Of a stretch of DNA of 64,000 nt, positions 45,550 through 59,689 are shown piece by piece (the stretch's first letter is position 1; the number at the start of each line of letters is the position of its first letter). The position numbers and the translations under genes were made by a program. A model generated the notes under the pieces. It was not told where the DNA came from, did not search any database, and saw only the letters and a list, made by a program, of their open reading frames with translations. The stretch is from Maea johnstoni. Lineage: Eukaryota > Annelida > Polychaeta > Spionida > Magelonidae. The DNA is taken from the NCBI GenBank assembly GCA_963942565.1, contig OZ012686.1:59986904-60050903 (forward strand). The letters run 5' to 3'.

Positions 45550-48035
45550 TACCATATGTGACTGATATAGCATACATATTGACAGAATAATCCAAAGTTC
45601 CACAGCAAGTAAATGCTCCAGATAGTTCAACATCTAAATATCAACAAATTATCTAAAGAATTGCATCTTTTGAAGATTGCTTTTGATAATTAATGGGTTA
45701 AAACATAGATAAGAGATAAAAATGCATGAATGACATGTATTATGTGAGTTGAGTCCCACCTATATCTTCTGGATTTTGTACCATCATATTGTAGTACTAT
45801 CTATGGATTTATGTCACCAATGGAATCTTTATTCCACTCCTATCCTTCTCTGTATAGATTTACTGTTCTTTGATTGAAGCAGCCTTGTTCTCCACTGCAT
45901 TTACATAAAATTGAACATCCAAGATGTGCAGCTGCACCGCATTGAAGAATAAGGTTGGTCAGTTGCACACAGGCACTGTGTTATCTTTAGAATGACAGAT
46001 GGTGCAAATTGCTGATCATGAGGTATGGTTTTGGGCTGTAAGTATTTGAAATGATCATATTTCAACCAGACATAGTCATATGAACCCATGTCAGGAGGAT
46101 CAGTGTTAAGTGCTGTTTGCCAGATTGTAGCCTGTAAATGGGCTCTTTTCACATTTTCATCAAATGCCATAGAGGACGGAGGTAAATATTGTAGTTCAGG
46201 CTGAATGCATACCCCTTTCCTTACCATCTTTGCACCCAAAACTCTGTAAAGAACATCAGACTTCCCGTCTCCTGGTCTAATTGTAGTGCTATAGCAGGCT
46301 GCAATGTAGGATGTCACCTCCTTGATGATTTCCCCCATGTCCGAATCTGTATTGCAAATAATGTGGAATTGATACCCTGTTTGCAAAACCTTAACAGCTT
46401 TGACCTTGCCTATACCAAATTATGCCCCAACTTTGTCACATCCTATTAAGGGGTGTGCTGCAATCGAATTGGGTACAATAGCAAGGTGCTTCTTGACTGT
46501 CTCACCAATATTCTCAGAAACCCTGTGAGGACTTGTAGGTTCCATGGTAACTGTTGAACATGATGAGCATAGTAGTTGTGCATAAGCAGGGCAAAGACAT
46601 CTGTATCTGCATCTAATGGAACTGTGAGGGACTATACCAATGTGTTTGTGAGGTTTGTTCTAGAAAAGATGTAAACATTTTCACACCCTTATTTTGGTTT
46701 TGATAGATACCAAGAGTATAGCGTTAAACGTGGTACTAGATCCTCCAGGTCCACAAAATCACCAAGGCAGTACAGATTGGCACTAAAAATTCCACTGCCT
46801 CCCCACACTGTTATACTGACAGGATCAAAGAATAAGGTACAGCTGAGGAATCATATCCACACAGAATTGATAAAGTCTGTTCAAGATAAGAACCACCCAA
46901 CATTTGCTGTTACCATATAGGGAAAGATACCATTCCATAAGAAGTCAAGGATGGTACAGTCTGAAAGTGCCATGACCTCAGAACCACCCATAAAGAGGCA
47001 GATGTCAGCAGTTGATGAAGCTAATGTGTTCAGGTTTTCTCTGCTGCTAAAGATGTCTTAGTCCTGCATACATGCAGTAATACCATGATATACTGACCAT
47101 GTTCACTCAACAGTTATCATAAAACCTACAAGACCTCACAGGGTTTCAGTAAATACTGGAGAGATGGTCAAAAAGCACCTTACCATTGTACCAAATTCAA
47201 TTGCAGCACACCCCTTAACAGGATGTGACAAAGTTGGAGCATACTTTGGTATATATAGGCAAGGTTAAAATTGTTAAGGTTCTTTAAACAGGGTCCCAAT
47301 TCCACCATATTTGAATACAGATTCGAACATGGGGGAAATCATCAAGGAGGCGACATCCTATATTGCAGCCTGCTATAGCACTACAATTAGACCAGGAGAC
47401 ATGATATCTGTTGGTTAAATTCTTTTGGTTGCTAAGATGGTAAGGAAGGGGGTATGCATTCATTTTAAACTATAATATTCACTTCCGTTTTCACTGACAT
47501 TTAAAGAAAATATGAAATAAAACATCTGCAGGCTACAATCTGGCATCCAGTGTTCAACACGGATCCCCCTGACATGGATCCATGTGACTTTGGCTGGGTA
47601 AAAGATGATAGTTTCAAATCCTTACAGACCAAAACCATACCTCATGATCAGCACTTTTGCACCATCTTTTGTTCTATAGATAATACAGTGCTTGTGTGCA
47701 AATGGTCAACCTTATCCTTCATTGCCATGCAGGCTGCTTCAATCAAATTACAGTGAGTCCAGATAGAGAAGAACAGGAGTTTAATGAAGATTCCAATGGT
47801 GATACTGACACATAGATAGTACTACAATATGATGGTACAAAATATAGAAGATATAGGTAGGACTCACCACACAAAAACATTTCATTCATGCATTTGCATC
47901 TCTTATCTATGTTTTAACCCATCAGTTATCAAAAGCAGTCTTCAAAAGATGCAATATTTTACATAATTTGCTGATATTTAGATGTTGAACTATCTGAAAC
48001 ATTTAATTTTCATTGCTGCTATATCAGTCACATCA
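45550..48035. mobile_element. 2.5-kb inverted repeat with arms of about 1 kb in the MAM1-kringle intron
   Basis: The left arm (about 45550-46565) and right arm (about 47080-48035) are mirror copies: GTGACTGATATAGCA and TAGATGTTGAACTATCTG-type blocks at the outer ends, ATAGATAAGAGATAAAAATG further in, and GAAACCCTGTGAGGACTTGT near the centre, all inverted on the other side. About 500 bp of unpaired sequence separates them. The left arm holds an open Cys-rich ORF (minus); the right arm holds the same ORF in decayed form on plus. Either a foldback-type element or an inverted duplication of one older element. Confidence 0.8.
45901..46386 (-). pseudogene. Mobile-element ORF remnant with Cys-rich C-terminus
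   Basis: An open frame of 161 residues without its N-terminal part. It reads LQYLPPSSMAFDENVKRAHL, QATIWQTALNTDPPD and a tail CLCATDQPYSSMRCSCTSW. The LPPT/S..F..H..RAH.Q...W..A...PP pattern with a CxC tail resembles multicopy invertebrate ORFs that end in a Tesmin/CXC-like cysteine motif and often behave as mobile-element genes. That assignment is from memory and uncertain. The right-arm copy (about 47340-47760, plus) has lost its frame. Confidence 0.4.
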
Positions 48036-49010
48036 GACTAATATATCCACCCTTACCTATAAGCTTTGTGTCATCGTTTGACAGAAATGTGTGTTGCAAA
48101 AGTGTTGTACGGATTAACATGAAAGTAGAATCGTGTTCTCATTTAAGTTATCAAAATAATCCACCGCTGGGTATACGACTTGTTTCATGAAATACTGCTA
48201 GCCAGTAAGAGGTTTCATCCGTGAATCGCTTCTTGTCCACAGGGAATCTTTACATTATCGCCTTGTCTGTATATCTAGGCATGCCTTCTTAGTCACTATG
48301 CATTTTATCGTAAGTTTTCTTAGGCCTTTACACATGTTACACATGTATTGAACTACTGAAATGGCATTGTCTTAGAAAGAAAGGATTATCGAACACGCTA
48401 CTTAGACTTCTTAAGAGACTGTCAGTGAAACAATGAAACAGAACCGAGCAGCCAGACACACTGACCTGATTGAAACATTGATATTTACGTCCTCGTTTTC
48501 GAAATAGACTCTTGCCTAGAATATAGCCAATCAAAGTTTGAATATCCGTGACCGCCAAATCGGATACTAATACTCCAATATACACAAGGTTTCAGAATTT
48601 GAATTATGTTCACTTACATTCACAAAGGCTTGTCAAAAATTCCGGCATGGGATAATACGTTAAATATAATCGGTTATTATCTTTTTAAACAGGTTAAACT
48701 TTATTTTGAAATAAAACGTTGTCTACCTGCTAACAGTATCTTCCTTAACTACTACACTTGATGCTAGCCATAAAGGGATTACTTTTATTTCCCTACAACA
48801 ATGACTTCTATAGACTGGCAATCATATAAATACAGGAACTTTTCTACCTACCGGGATTTCTACACTCTTTCGGCAATTAAAAGAAGGCCATTATTCCTCA
48901 ATCACTTCACTCCCTCACTCGGCAATTTGTGCTCTGCCACAACATTTACAATCTGATGACAAACAATCTAAAACACCAAGCATTGACATAAAACCGTTAT
49001 TCCTTTACAG
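48036..49010. other. Intron 7, right part
   Basis: No supportable feature between the inverted repeat and the kringle exon. Confidence 0.4.
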
Positions 49011-49268
49011 TGGCCAATTGCAAGCGGAGCATGAGAGGTGTTGACTTTCAGGGCAGTATCTCGACGACAGCCAATGGCAGGCTTTGCCAGCGATGGGACG
49101 CTCAATCTCCACACAAACATTCCTTCACAGACGCCTTCAATCTCGCTGATGAGACTATAGAGGGCGCTGCGAACCACTGCCGTAACCCTGATGGCCGAGC
49201 TGGCGGACCTTGGTGCTACACCACAGACCCTCATGTACCCACCGAGTTCTGTGATGTCCCTGTGTGTG
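49011..49268 (+). CDS. Exon 8: kringle domain
   Basis: Acceptor CCTTTACAG and donor TGTG|GTATGT bound 258 nt, phase 1-1. A complete kringle on one exon with six cysteines: ANCKRSMRGVDFQG, LCQRWDAQSPHKHSF, NHCRNPDGRAGGPWCYTTDP and FCDVPVC. The CRNPDG...PWCYT core is diagnostic. Kringles are disulfide-locked binding modules best known from plasminogen, HGF and ROR receptors. The kringle is usually split by an intron in vertebrate proteases; here it is a single exon. Confidence 0.95.
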
Positions 49269-49274
49269 GTATGT

Positions 49275-49278
<4 letters not shown>

Positions 49279-49351
<73 letters not shown>

Positions 49352-49380
49352 GTCATGTCCCTGTGTGTGGTTTGTTACTC

Positions 49381-49437
<57 letters not shown>
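49279..49437. repeat. (CT)n microsatellite beside the kringle donor
   Basis: Two long CT runs separated by a copy of the exon's last bases: CTGTCATGTCCCTGTGTGTG followed by GT at about 49349-49370, resembling the end of exon 8 with its donor. This suggests slippage-associated duplication of the exon end. Confidence 0.9.
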
Positions 49438-49441
<4 letters not shown>

Positions 49442-49780
49442 ACATACTGTGATGTTAGATGTTAGATGAATATTGACCAAAATTAGCTCACATATAATAG
49501 CTCTCTTCGTAACTGGCATTGGCAAACTACCATTATTGTGATGTACTTTTGCATGGCCCGAATTATGTTATTTCAGGACCTTGATTAACATTTCTTTGAT
49601 AATGTAATAAGTGACGAAATAGCCATGAAACGGTTAGCAGGAATCTTTTCCTGCCGCACCCAACGTTTCGCATTTGTTTTCAACACGGATGCGGGTTCTT
49701 TCATATTTTGGTTGTCGCGGGTTTCTGTTGCTGCACATTGCATATCTTCTTGTTGCTCATTTTCAAAACAACTTTACTAG

Positions 49781-49891
49781 GATGTCCGAAGAATCAGTTC
49801 ACGTGTAAAAATGGGCGCTGTGTACCGTATGCAGTGACCTGTGACAGCAACGACGACTGTGGGGACAACAGCGACGAAAAGGAGGTCTGTG
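49781..49891 (+). CDS. Exon 9: LDL-receptor class A domain 1
   Basis: Acceptor TTTACTAG, donor TGTG|GTGAGT, 111 nt, phase 1-1. Reads [20 protein letters not shown], then [16 protein letters not shown]: six cysteines and the complete calcium-binding acidic box (D..DDC.D.SDE). LDLa modules bind ligands in a calcium-dependent way. Confidence 0.95.
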
Positions 49892-49914
49892 GTGAGTACA
49901 TTAATATCCATGTC

Positions 49915-52909
<2,995 letters not shown>

Positions 52910-53062
52910 GTATCGATGCGAGCTGTTCCTTCGACACTCAATTTATTTGTGGCTATCAGATCACGCAGGTATCACGTGACTTTAGCTGGAAACGTCAACA
53001 GGGATCCACGCCCTCTATCGCCACTGGGCCAGACTACGATCACACAAGCTTAACGGTGACTG
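52910..53062 (+). CDS. Exon 10: MAM2, first part
   Basis: Acceptor TTATTTCAG, donor ACTG|GTAGGT, 153 nt, phase 1-1. Reads ASCSFDTQFICGYQITQVSR, DFSWKRQQGSTPSIATGPDY and DHTSLTVT. Same block order as the other MAM starts. Confidence 0.92.
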
Positions 53063-53224
53063 GTAGGTGGCCATATAGGAATGCATTCCAATCATTTGCA
53101 GAAGCCTTTCGTTGAAGTTGAAGGTTCCATTGAAAAGGAATAATGTAAATGTGAGTGTGTGTATGTTCATTGGCTGCATATTGGAATGATATATCATACA
53201 AAACAAGTGGTTTTCACACCATTT

Positions 53225-53270
53225 AAACCAAAAAACTATGTAGAGAGAGAGAGGGAGGGAGACAGGGAGA

Positions 53271-53301
<31 letters not shown>

Positions 53302-53338
53302 TGTGTGTTTGTAAGAGAGAGAGAGAGAGTGTGTGTGA

Positions 53339-53369
<31 letters not shown>

Positions 53370-53370
53370 C
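53225..53370. repeat. (GA)n/(GT)n compound microsatellite
   Basis: Purine-rich GA runs with interspersed GT runs within the short intron that splits MAM2. Confidence 0.9.
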
Positions 53371-53464
53371 ATTTTAAGATTGGCCTATGAGAGAAGTTTT
53401 ATAGTACAAGCAGCTTTTCTTTTTGTCACAGTCGCTTACAATGTTGTTGTTTTTTCGAACGTAG

Positions 53465-53821
53465 GTGCCTACATGTACACGGAAGCATCATCTGGCGTAC
53501 CCGGCTTTAATACCACCTTAATGTCCCCGCTGATCTATGCGAATAGCACTGGCGCTGTCTGCTTGGCGTTTTGGTACCACATGTACGGCGTGAACTGCGG
53601 TACTCTAGCTGTAGAGAGAGTGCTGCCAGAGCCCATTGAATCCTCCGAGACCTTGTGGTCAGCGAGTGGCAATCAGGGCTACCAGTGGACACAGGTCAAA
53701 GTGGAAATTCCCGATGATGGAAACGACTTCAGAGTCAAGTTTGTTGTGACACGTGGAAACGGTTACCGTGGAGACATTGCAATTGATGACGTTGCTGTTA
53801 AATCAGGACTATGTTTTCAAG
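53465..53821 (+). CDS. Exon 11: MAM2, second part
   Basis: Acceptor CGAACGTAG, donor CAAG|GTAATT, 357 nt, phase 1-1. Reads AYMYTEASSGVPGFN, TTLMSPLIYANS, VCLAFWYHMYGVNCGTLAVE, YQWTQVKVEIPD, DFRVKFVVTRGNGYRGDIAI and DDVAVKSGLC. A complete MAM C-terminal half, with an extra cysteine in MYGVNCG not seen in MAM1. Confidence 0.93.
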
Positions 53822-54491
53822 GTAATTCCATTCTTTGTTACTCACGATTGGTTTTATTATTTAGTGTATAGCAAATCCATTGTTCAGACATGATTATTTT
53901 TCAAAATCATACCTGATGATCATGATTTTAGTATAATTTTTTTAATTCTCGGCAAATCAGAGCTTTTTTCTTTGTCTCGACCCATGTAGTAAAACCAAAC
54001 CATGTAGTTACCAAAATAGTTATTTCCAATTATGTCATGCAAAAAACGAACTGTATACAATTTTTGCTTATACGACATATTTCGGCACACACACCTTAAA
54101 CAATTCATTAAAAAGTGATCTATTGTGTTTGATATAGTTCCTTTTCTGTTTTTCTTCCTACAACTCCGGCTCTGATGGATTCACCATAGAAAGGAGTACG
54201 AATAGTTTAATATTATGATCGTTAGAAAGCTCTTATTTCACTTCTATTGTGTATCATCTCTTTTGGTGCTAATTATTGCAACAGCCATTGTGTGATTGTT
54301 CTTCTGTCACAAAGATCTTCTTAGCATTCGAAGCTTCGCGTGACTGCAGATATTTTTCCTTACAATTCTACCTGTCTCTATGCTTTGCCAATTTACCTAC
54401 ATTCCACAAAACAGTGAATGGAGGTTTTCAATTTCTAAACAATGTTTATATAAAATGGCATAGTATACACTTTCATATGCATCTATTTTAG
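53822..54491. other. Intron 11
   Basis: No exon or clear repeat identified. Confidence 0.4.
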
Positions 54492-54602
54492 AGTGCGGTA
54501 ATGATGAATTCAGGTGTAAGAATGGACGATGCATCCCTAAAACAAGCACCTGTAATGACAAAGATGACTGTCTCGACAACAGTGATGAGCTGGAGCCGTG
54601 TG
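54492..54602 (+). CDS. Exon 12: LDL-receptor class A domain 2
   Basis: Acceptor CTATTTTAG, donor TGTG|GTGAGT, 111 nt like LDLa1, phase 1-1. Reads [20 protein letters not shown], then [16 protein letters not shown], with the calcium box kept. KNGRC is shared with LDLa1, which fits internal duplication. Confidence 0.95.
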
Positions 54603-54994
54603 GTGAGTAGCAGAGTCGAGGAAGGGGTGCTATAATATAGCTATTCTATATGTGCACGTATGTACAATTATGAGTGAGTTCAGGCGGCTGGCTATCAGAC
54701 TCCGACCCGGAGGCCTCTTCTGATACCAGCCGGCTTCTCACAGACAGCTTGCTGTACCACACTGTCATGACAAGGATGAATTATAATGTCCTTCTTTCAA
54801 GCTTGGTCTAATATAGTATAGTATATATTGATTATATCAGAGATATACAAAATACGTCAAGATAGTGGGAACATACCAACAAAGCAGTAGGAAAAATGCA
54901 TTGATCTGAAGATGCACGCAGGATACACATATATAATTTGATACCTATTGCTAGGGTTTACTTTGAAAACCGTCCTTTGTGAGTAAACCAGTTT

Positions 54995-55795
54995 GTGTCA
55001 ATCATTTGACTTATTTGGCGGTATGGTAACTTTTATCAAAACATTAGCCGACACCCATCTTGTTTGCCGTGGCCTTTTCGTACATCTTGCTGATGTGTAT
55101 GCCCGATGTACTCCAGAGGCACAGCTTTTCGCTTTCTTCCATAGATGGGATTTTCCTTCCCAGTAAATAGTACAGAGTATTTTCTCTATTTTCTTCAAAA
55201 GTTTAGCGTTCGGGCAACCCCTATAGATTTCCTCATACTTTTCGACACGCCCCATTTGATAAAAAGGACATTGGTTTATAATATGTACAATACAATACAT
55301 GTCACACATTGTACACGCCCTGTTGCTCGAAAAGCAGCCTTTTAAGTCTGCAATCATCCCTCTTCAAAAGGCTCGCATGACATAATAATTTACCCCGCGT
55401 ACCTCTAGAAAGTGAGAAGTTCCTCATCATCGTTTTCTGATGAAACCCACACCAAAAGTCAACATAGTTACTACTAACTGCCAAAAAATCATAATGCATG
55501 TCCCATATTAAAACCGTTTTTCCTTATTCCCAACCCAGTCGACGCATTCAGGGGTTTCCTTCCCACAGAACGTTTCTGCTACACGTGCTGTACTATCTTC
55601 ATAGATGCTCATTTTAACTCCCACGTGGTCATAAGCCTCTTTCTCTTTAACCCCTTCTCGCCCGAGAGGGATATTCCTATGTTTCGTATTAATGCTGTTT
55701 GTCTTCCTATCTTCGCCAAAACCATAACAACAGATTTAGAAGCATTGAGTTTAAATCGCCACCTGTTCTCATATCCATTTACGATATTGTGAACT
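54995..55795 (-). pseudogene. Decayed LINE fragment in intron 12
   Basis: On the minus strand, frames read ENRWRFKLNASKSVVMVFGE (RT palm/thumb), then KEAYDHVGVKMSIYEDSTAR, then the C-terminal zinc knuckle CTMCDMYCIVHIINQCPFYQ with RGCPNAKLLKKI. Several frame shifts. The DHVG.K(A/M)SI motif and order match the plus-strand LINE at 9.56-11.70 kb, so it is the same family. Confidence 0.85.
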
Positions 55796-56644
55796 AACTA
55801 ATAATACTTTAGATACTTTAAATACAAACAAGTGGATATGAAACAAGCCGGTCAACCTGAACAGGCTGGCTACGGCGAATAGGCCATAAGTCTCCTTCTG
55901 CGCATGCCAGTGCGCAAGTTTATCTGTAACCTAAACGATACGAGAGCCCTCATTGGACTTTGTCTCCTAGTGACGTCACGCTTAGGCCATAACCTATACC
56001 CCTGGCATAGCTAAACCTCCAATATAGCGTATGTAGAAATTGCTCTCTCGCTAAGTTTCCAATTCATGGCAAATTAAAACATTAGCCAGCAAGATATATT
56101 CTGTCTTTGACAGTGTCAAATCCATTTATATACACAGAACCTCTTATCGTTCTAACTGCCAGTATGATAATCGCTCACCACACACCTTTGTAGCTACTGT
56201 CAGTTTCCCGCGGTCAACAGTGGTAATTCACACACACTTCTTTTATCGCCGAGTAGAGAGATTGTTTCCGCATTTTACCTTTTTGTTTTGTTTGCTTCAT
56301 TACCAGATACTTTGATAATGACTTGGATAGGAACATTTTGAATTATCCGTATTGCATTAATATATAGCTATAAGAAGAAGCAATCAGTATTCAGTCGATC
56401 GTTTTCTCTCAACATGTAACAGCAGAGCGGCTTTTCGGATGGCGTTAATTGTATTGATTATCTGTTCAATTTCATTGTCGTTTTTGTTTAAGGTCGATAG
56501 ATAAAGCATACATATGATATCCCCCGTGAAATTTTCTATCTAATGAGATGGCCAATACAACACAATACAAAACAATTGACATTTCCGCAATGCAATGCGT
56601 TATTGCTGAAATTGACTTTTGATATTTAAAGAATTGATATACTA

Positions 56645-56842
56645 GTATTACAAACAATCAGTTTCGCAGGCATCCAATACTTACAGCAATTAAAAAGTCA
56701 TTAACAAACAATTATGCAGCGTGTGTAAGTACCCCTTTGAGTCGTGTGGAGTCATATATATTAGCCTTTAGCATCAGGAGGAGATACCACTATAATGCAG
56801 AGTGGAGGTTTATAGATCAGTTGATAAACACCGTACGCCCGC
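56645..56842. repeat. Intronic segment duplicated at 57645-57840 (left copy)
   Basis: ACAAACAATCAGTTTCGCAG, a block near GAGTCGTGTGGAGTC, then ATAATGCAGAGTGGAGGTTT recur 1.0 kb downstream with many substitutions. The two copies flank the first MAM3 exon, consistent with an old duplication of about 1 kb that included exon-sized DNA. The rest of 55796-57199 shows no other feature. Confidence 0.75.
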
Positions 56843-57199
56843 CATGATGGTTTTCTCTCCTAGTCTTTACCTAGAGTGTGTGTTCGCTCGCATTTGACCA
56901 TATCGGAGCCGAGTGCACATTTATTGAGAAGTATAAGGTCTCACCTACTGTAGAAGTATTCACTCTGATCACTTAGCTTCTCCTCTTATAAATGCCCTTG
57001 TATTACTTTGTATTGCAATACATGTTTGTATTCCATCTTTATCTAAACATGGTCCGTTGACGATGACTATGTCTAAGTACTAGTATTCCATGATGATAGC
57101 CATTAGTAAACATGGCCCTGACATACATATTTGTCGAATGGACAAATGACATTTATCTCTTTCGTTCGTATATACTAACATCATTCGCTTGTTCTCCAG

Positions 57200-57340
57200 T
57201 GAATGTGACTTGCGATTTCGAGACGAGAAGTTTGTGTGGCTATAGCAGTGAGTCGTCAAGAGAAGATGGCCGCTACGTGTGGCGCAGACAGTCAGGTACG
57301 ACTTCTAACGAGGATACTGGGCCCAGCAACGCATCCTCAG
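57200..57340 (+). CDS. Exon 13: MAM3, first part
   Basis: Acceptor GTTCTCCAG, donor TCAG|GTAAGC, 141 nt, phase 1-1. Reads VTCDFETRSLCGYSSESSRE, DGRYVWRRQSGTTS and EDTGPSNASS. The DH after TGP is replaced by SN and an N-A-S sequon follows. Confidence 0.9.
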
Positions 57341-57644
57341 GTAAGCTGATCTATGCCGGCTCATAAGGCAAAACGCGTGCATCTAAAAGCCTGCAATTCC
57401 GTAGATGTATACGTCTTTGAGAATTGAACGAATCTGAAATAAGTCCACCCGTTTTAGAAGACATTTGTTGAGCTAAAGAATGTTTTTATTTGGGAAAATT
57501 CATGAGAGAGATGATGTGTTAAGTGTGAGTGTTCTGACCCTGAATTGATGCTTGATGCCTTGCCGTGTGTATGAAAAGCTTCAGCACATATCATAAAAAA
57601 GATCTAATGCAACCGTTTGTTGATATGTGATTAGTTGATATAGT

Positions 57645-57840
57645 ACAAACAATCGGTTTCACAGGCACCTATAACCTGTGACATTCAAAAGGGTCATTAG
57701 CATACAATGACACAGTGTGTGAATGTCATCCTTTAAGTCGTGTGTAGTCTGACTATTAGCTTTAAGCTTCAGGAAGAGATGCCACTAGAATGCAGAGTGA
57801 AGGTTTATAGAGAAGTTGATAACCACCTCACGCTATGTAA
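57645..57840. repeat. Intronic segment duplicated from 56645-56842 (right copy)
   Basis: See the left copy. The match covers about 195 bp with an offset of about 1000 bp. No coding content. Confidence 0.75.
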
Positions 57841-58052
57841 CTGATAACATGGTTCCTCTAGAGTCATTATAAAGCATTTTGTGAAAATCTGACAATTTCC
57901 ATTTTCACATCTTTAAATATTACGCGTTGGCTTCATGTGGGGATCAGCTTTGCGGCATAAAAGCTTACAGTTCTTTGACCATTGATCATATGGCATTGTT
58001 ATTTCTACTCTAAAGGCAGATGGTGCTTTATCATGTTTTCTGTACTTTGTAG

Positions 58053-58394
58053 GTAGTTCATATGTTCATACCGACTGTCAATCTGGAGACGTCGATGATA
58101 AGGCGTATATGTATACCCCATGGACGCCGCCTGGTGGGCAAAACTGTCTCGCATTCAGCTACCATATGCACGGCGTGGGAACAGGGATACTGAACGTCTA
58201 TGTCAAAACACGACACAATAAAACAGCGAAGGTTTTCTCCTCTTACGGGGACCATGCGAATGAGTGGATAAGGTGCATGGTGAATGTGACGGGCGACGTC
58301 CAGGCCGTGTTCGAGGCTGTCAGGGGAGTCAGGTACACGTGTGACATCGCCCTGGATAACGTGCTACTGCTGGAAGGGCCCTGTCCAGCAATAC
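58053..58394 (+). CDS. Exon 14: MAM3, second part
   Basis: Acceptor ACTTTGTAG, donor ATAC|GTAAGT, 342 nt, phase 1-1. Reads SSYVHTDCQSGDVDDKAYMY, TPWTPPGGQNCLAFSYHMHG, VGTGILNVYVKTRHNKTAKV, NEWIRCMVNVTGDVQAVFEA and IALDNVLLLEGPC. Extra cysteines (HTDC, RCMV, YTCD) beyond the usual pairs suggest a changed disulfide pattern in this repeat. Confidence 0.92.
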
Positions 58395-58500
58395 GTAAGT
58401 ATTAGATAAGTGGCGTCAGAACTTCACTGTTGCTTTATAATTAAAACATTTAGTACATTCACATCTGAGATTACCACATGGTCTGATATATTTCACAAAT

Positions 58501-58631
58501 AGAGCACAGTCCCGAGGGTACTAAGAAGAAAAAGCTCCCAGAGAGAAGCAATAGGACCCGAGGCGAAGCCACGGGTCCTATTGCTTCTCACTGGGACCTA
58601 TTTCTTCGTTGTTCCCGAGGGACTTTGCTCT
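58501..58631. repeat. 131-bp near-perfect palindrome (foldback MITE-like)
   Basis: AGAGCACAGTCCCGAGGG at the left and its mirror at 58611-58631. The arms of about 58 bp share GAAGCAATAGGACCCG and meet at a short GGCGAAGCC centre. The RNA would form one long hairpin in intron 14. Confidence 0.85.
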
Positions 58632-59133
58632 GTTTGTTTTATCTTACCGTTTGTCTATCTAAGAAAGAAAGAAAACGTTAATTACATAGAGGGTATATTA
58701 TGCATTTTATTGATGAATAAGTACCTGCAATTGGTAATGTTTTTGGTAACAATTAAAAACGAGTATATACATATTCACTTAGGTTCAATTGCATAAAATT
58801 GATAAATAGGCAGAGTACTAGGTACGTGTTTCAACAACATTAAGTTCAGTTCAAACTGGCGTAATAAATACAATTTGACTATCAAACAGTGGTGAAGAAT
58901 AGTCAATTTAAATACTTATAATGTACTCTCTCATTTTAGTGAATGAATAGATAGTTAACTTATTAATGGACTAAGGAGCCATCTATTGACGAATAGGGAC
59001 ATTAGCCTTGCTCTATTGATGGAGAATAGTGCCCGGCAATAGTACTCTCCTCCCAAACACAGGCATACTATTCAGAATAGGGGGTCTGTAACTGACCAAT
59101 TAGAGGCCTAGAATTCTACAAGAGGTATAATGA

Positions 59134-59242
<109 letters not shown>

Positions 59243-59383
59243 TTAAGACACTAAACGGTGTATATTGTATATTATGTATATATTTTCGTTGTAACCTACT
59301 TGGTCCTTGCAGTGCGTTACATATATTACACTGCTTAGGGAGCAGTTTATATCTGTCATGGTTTACCCTCCTGGTCTTTGTAG

Positions 59384-59536
59384 AGTCAAACATCAACTGC
59401 ACATTTGAGACTGAGGACATCTGCGGCTATTCTATTCAGGCATTGGAGGACCAGTTCTTCTGGATTCGCTGGAGAAACGGCACCCCCACACCTAATACCG
59501 GGCCATATGCAGATCACACGTACGGAACCTCACAAG
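59384..59536 (+). CDS. Exon 15: MAM4, first part
   Basis: Acceptor GTCTTTGTAG, donor CAAG|GTATTG, 153 nt (same size as MAM2 first part), phase 1-1. Reads INCTFETEDICGYSIQALED, QFFWIRWRNGTPTPNTGPYA and DHTYGTSQ. Confidence 0.92.
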
Positions 59537-59689
59537 GTATTGCATGCAGCTTTTGTTCTGTTTTGTACTAAGACAAGCCATGTAGGTAGGCTGCTGACAA
59601 TATAATTACAATCAGAGGATATAGTTACATTGATTCAAAGATAGGAAATATGAATTTTACTGATTCTTCAGTGCTAGGAAAGTACGAAG

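Noticed and set aside
49274-49525. Ser/Leu- and Arg/Glu-repeat proteins in the CT tract
   Set aside because: Translations of a microsatellite directly after a clear splice donor.
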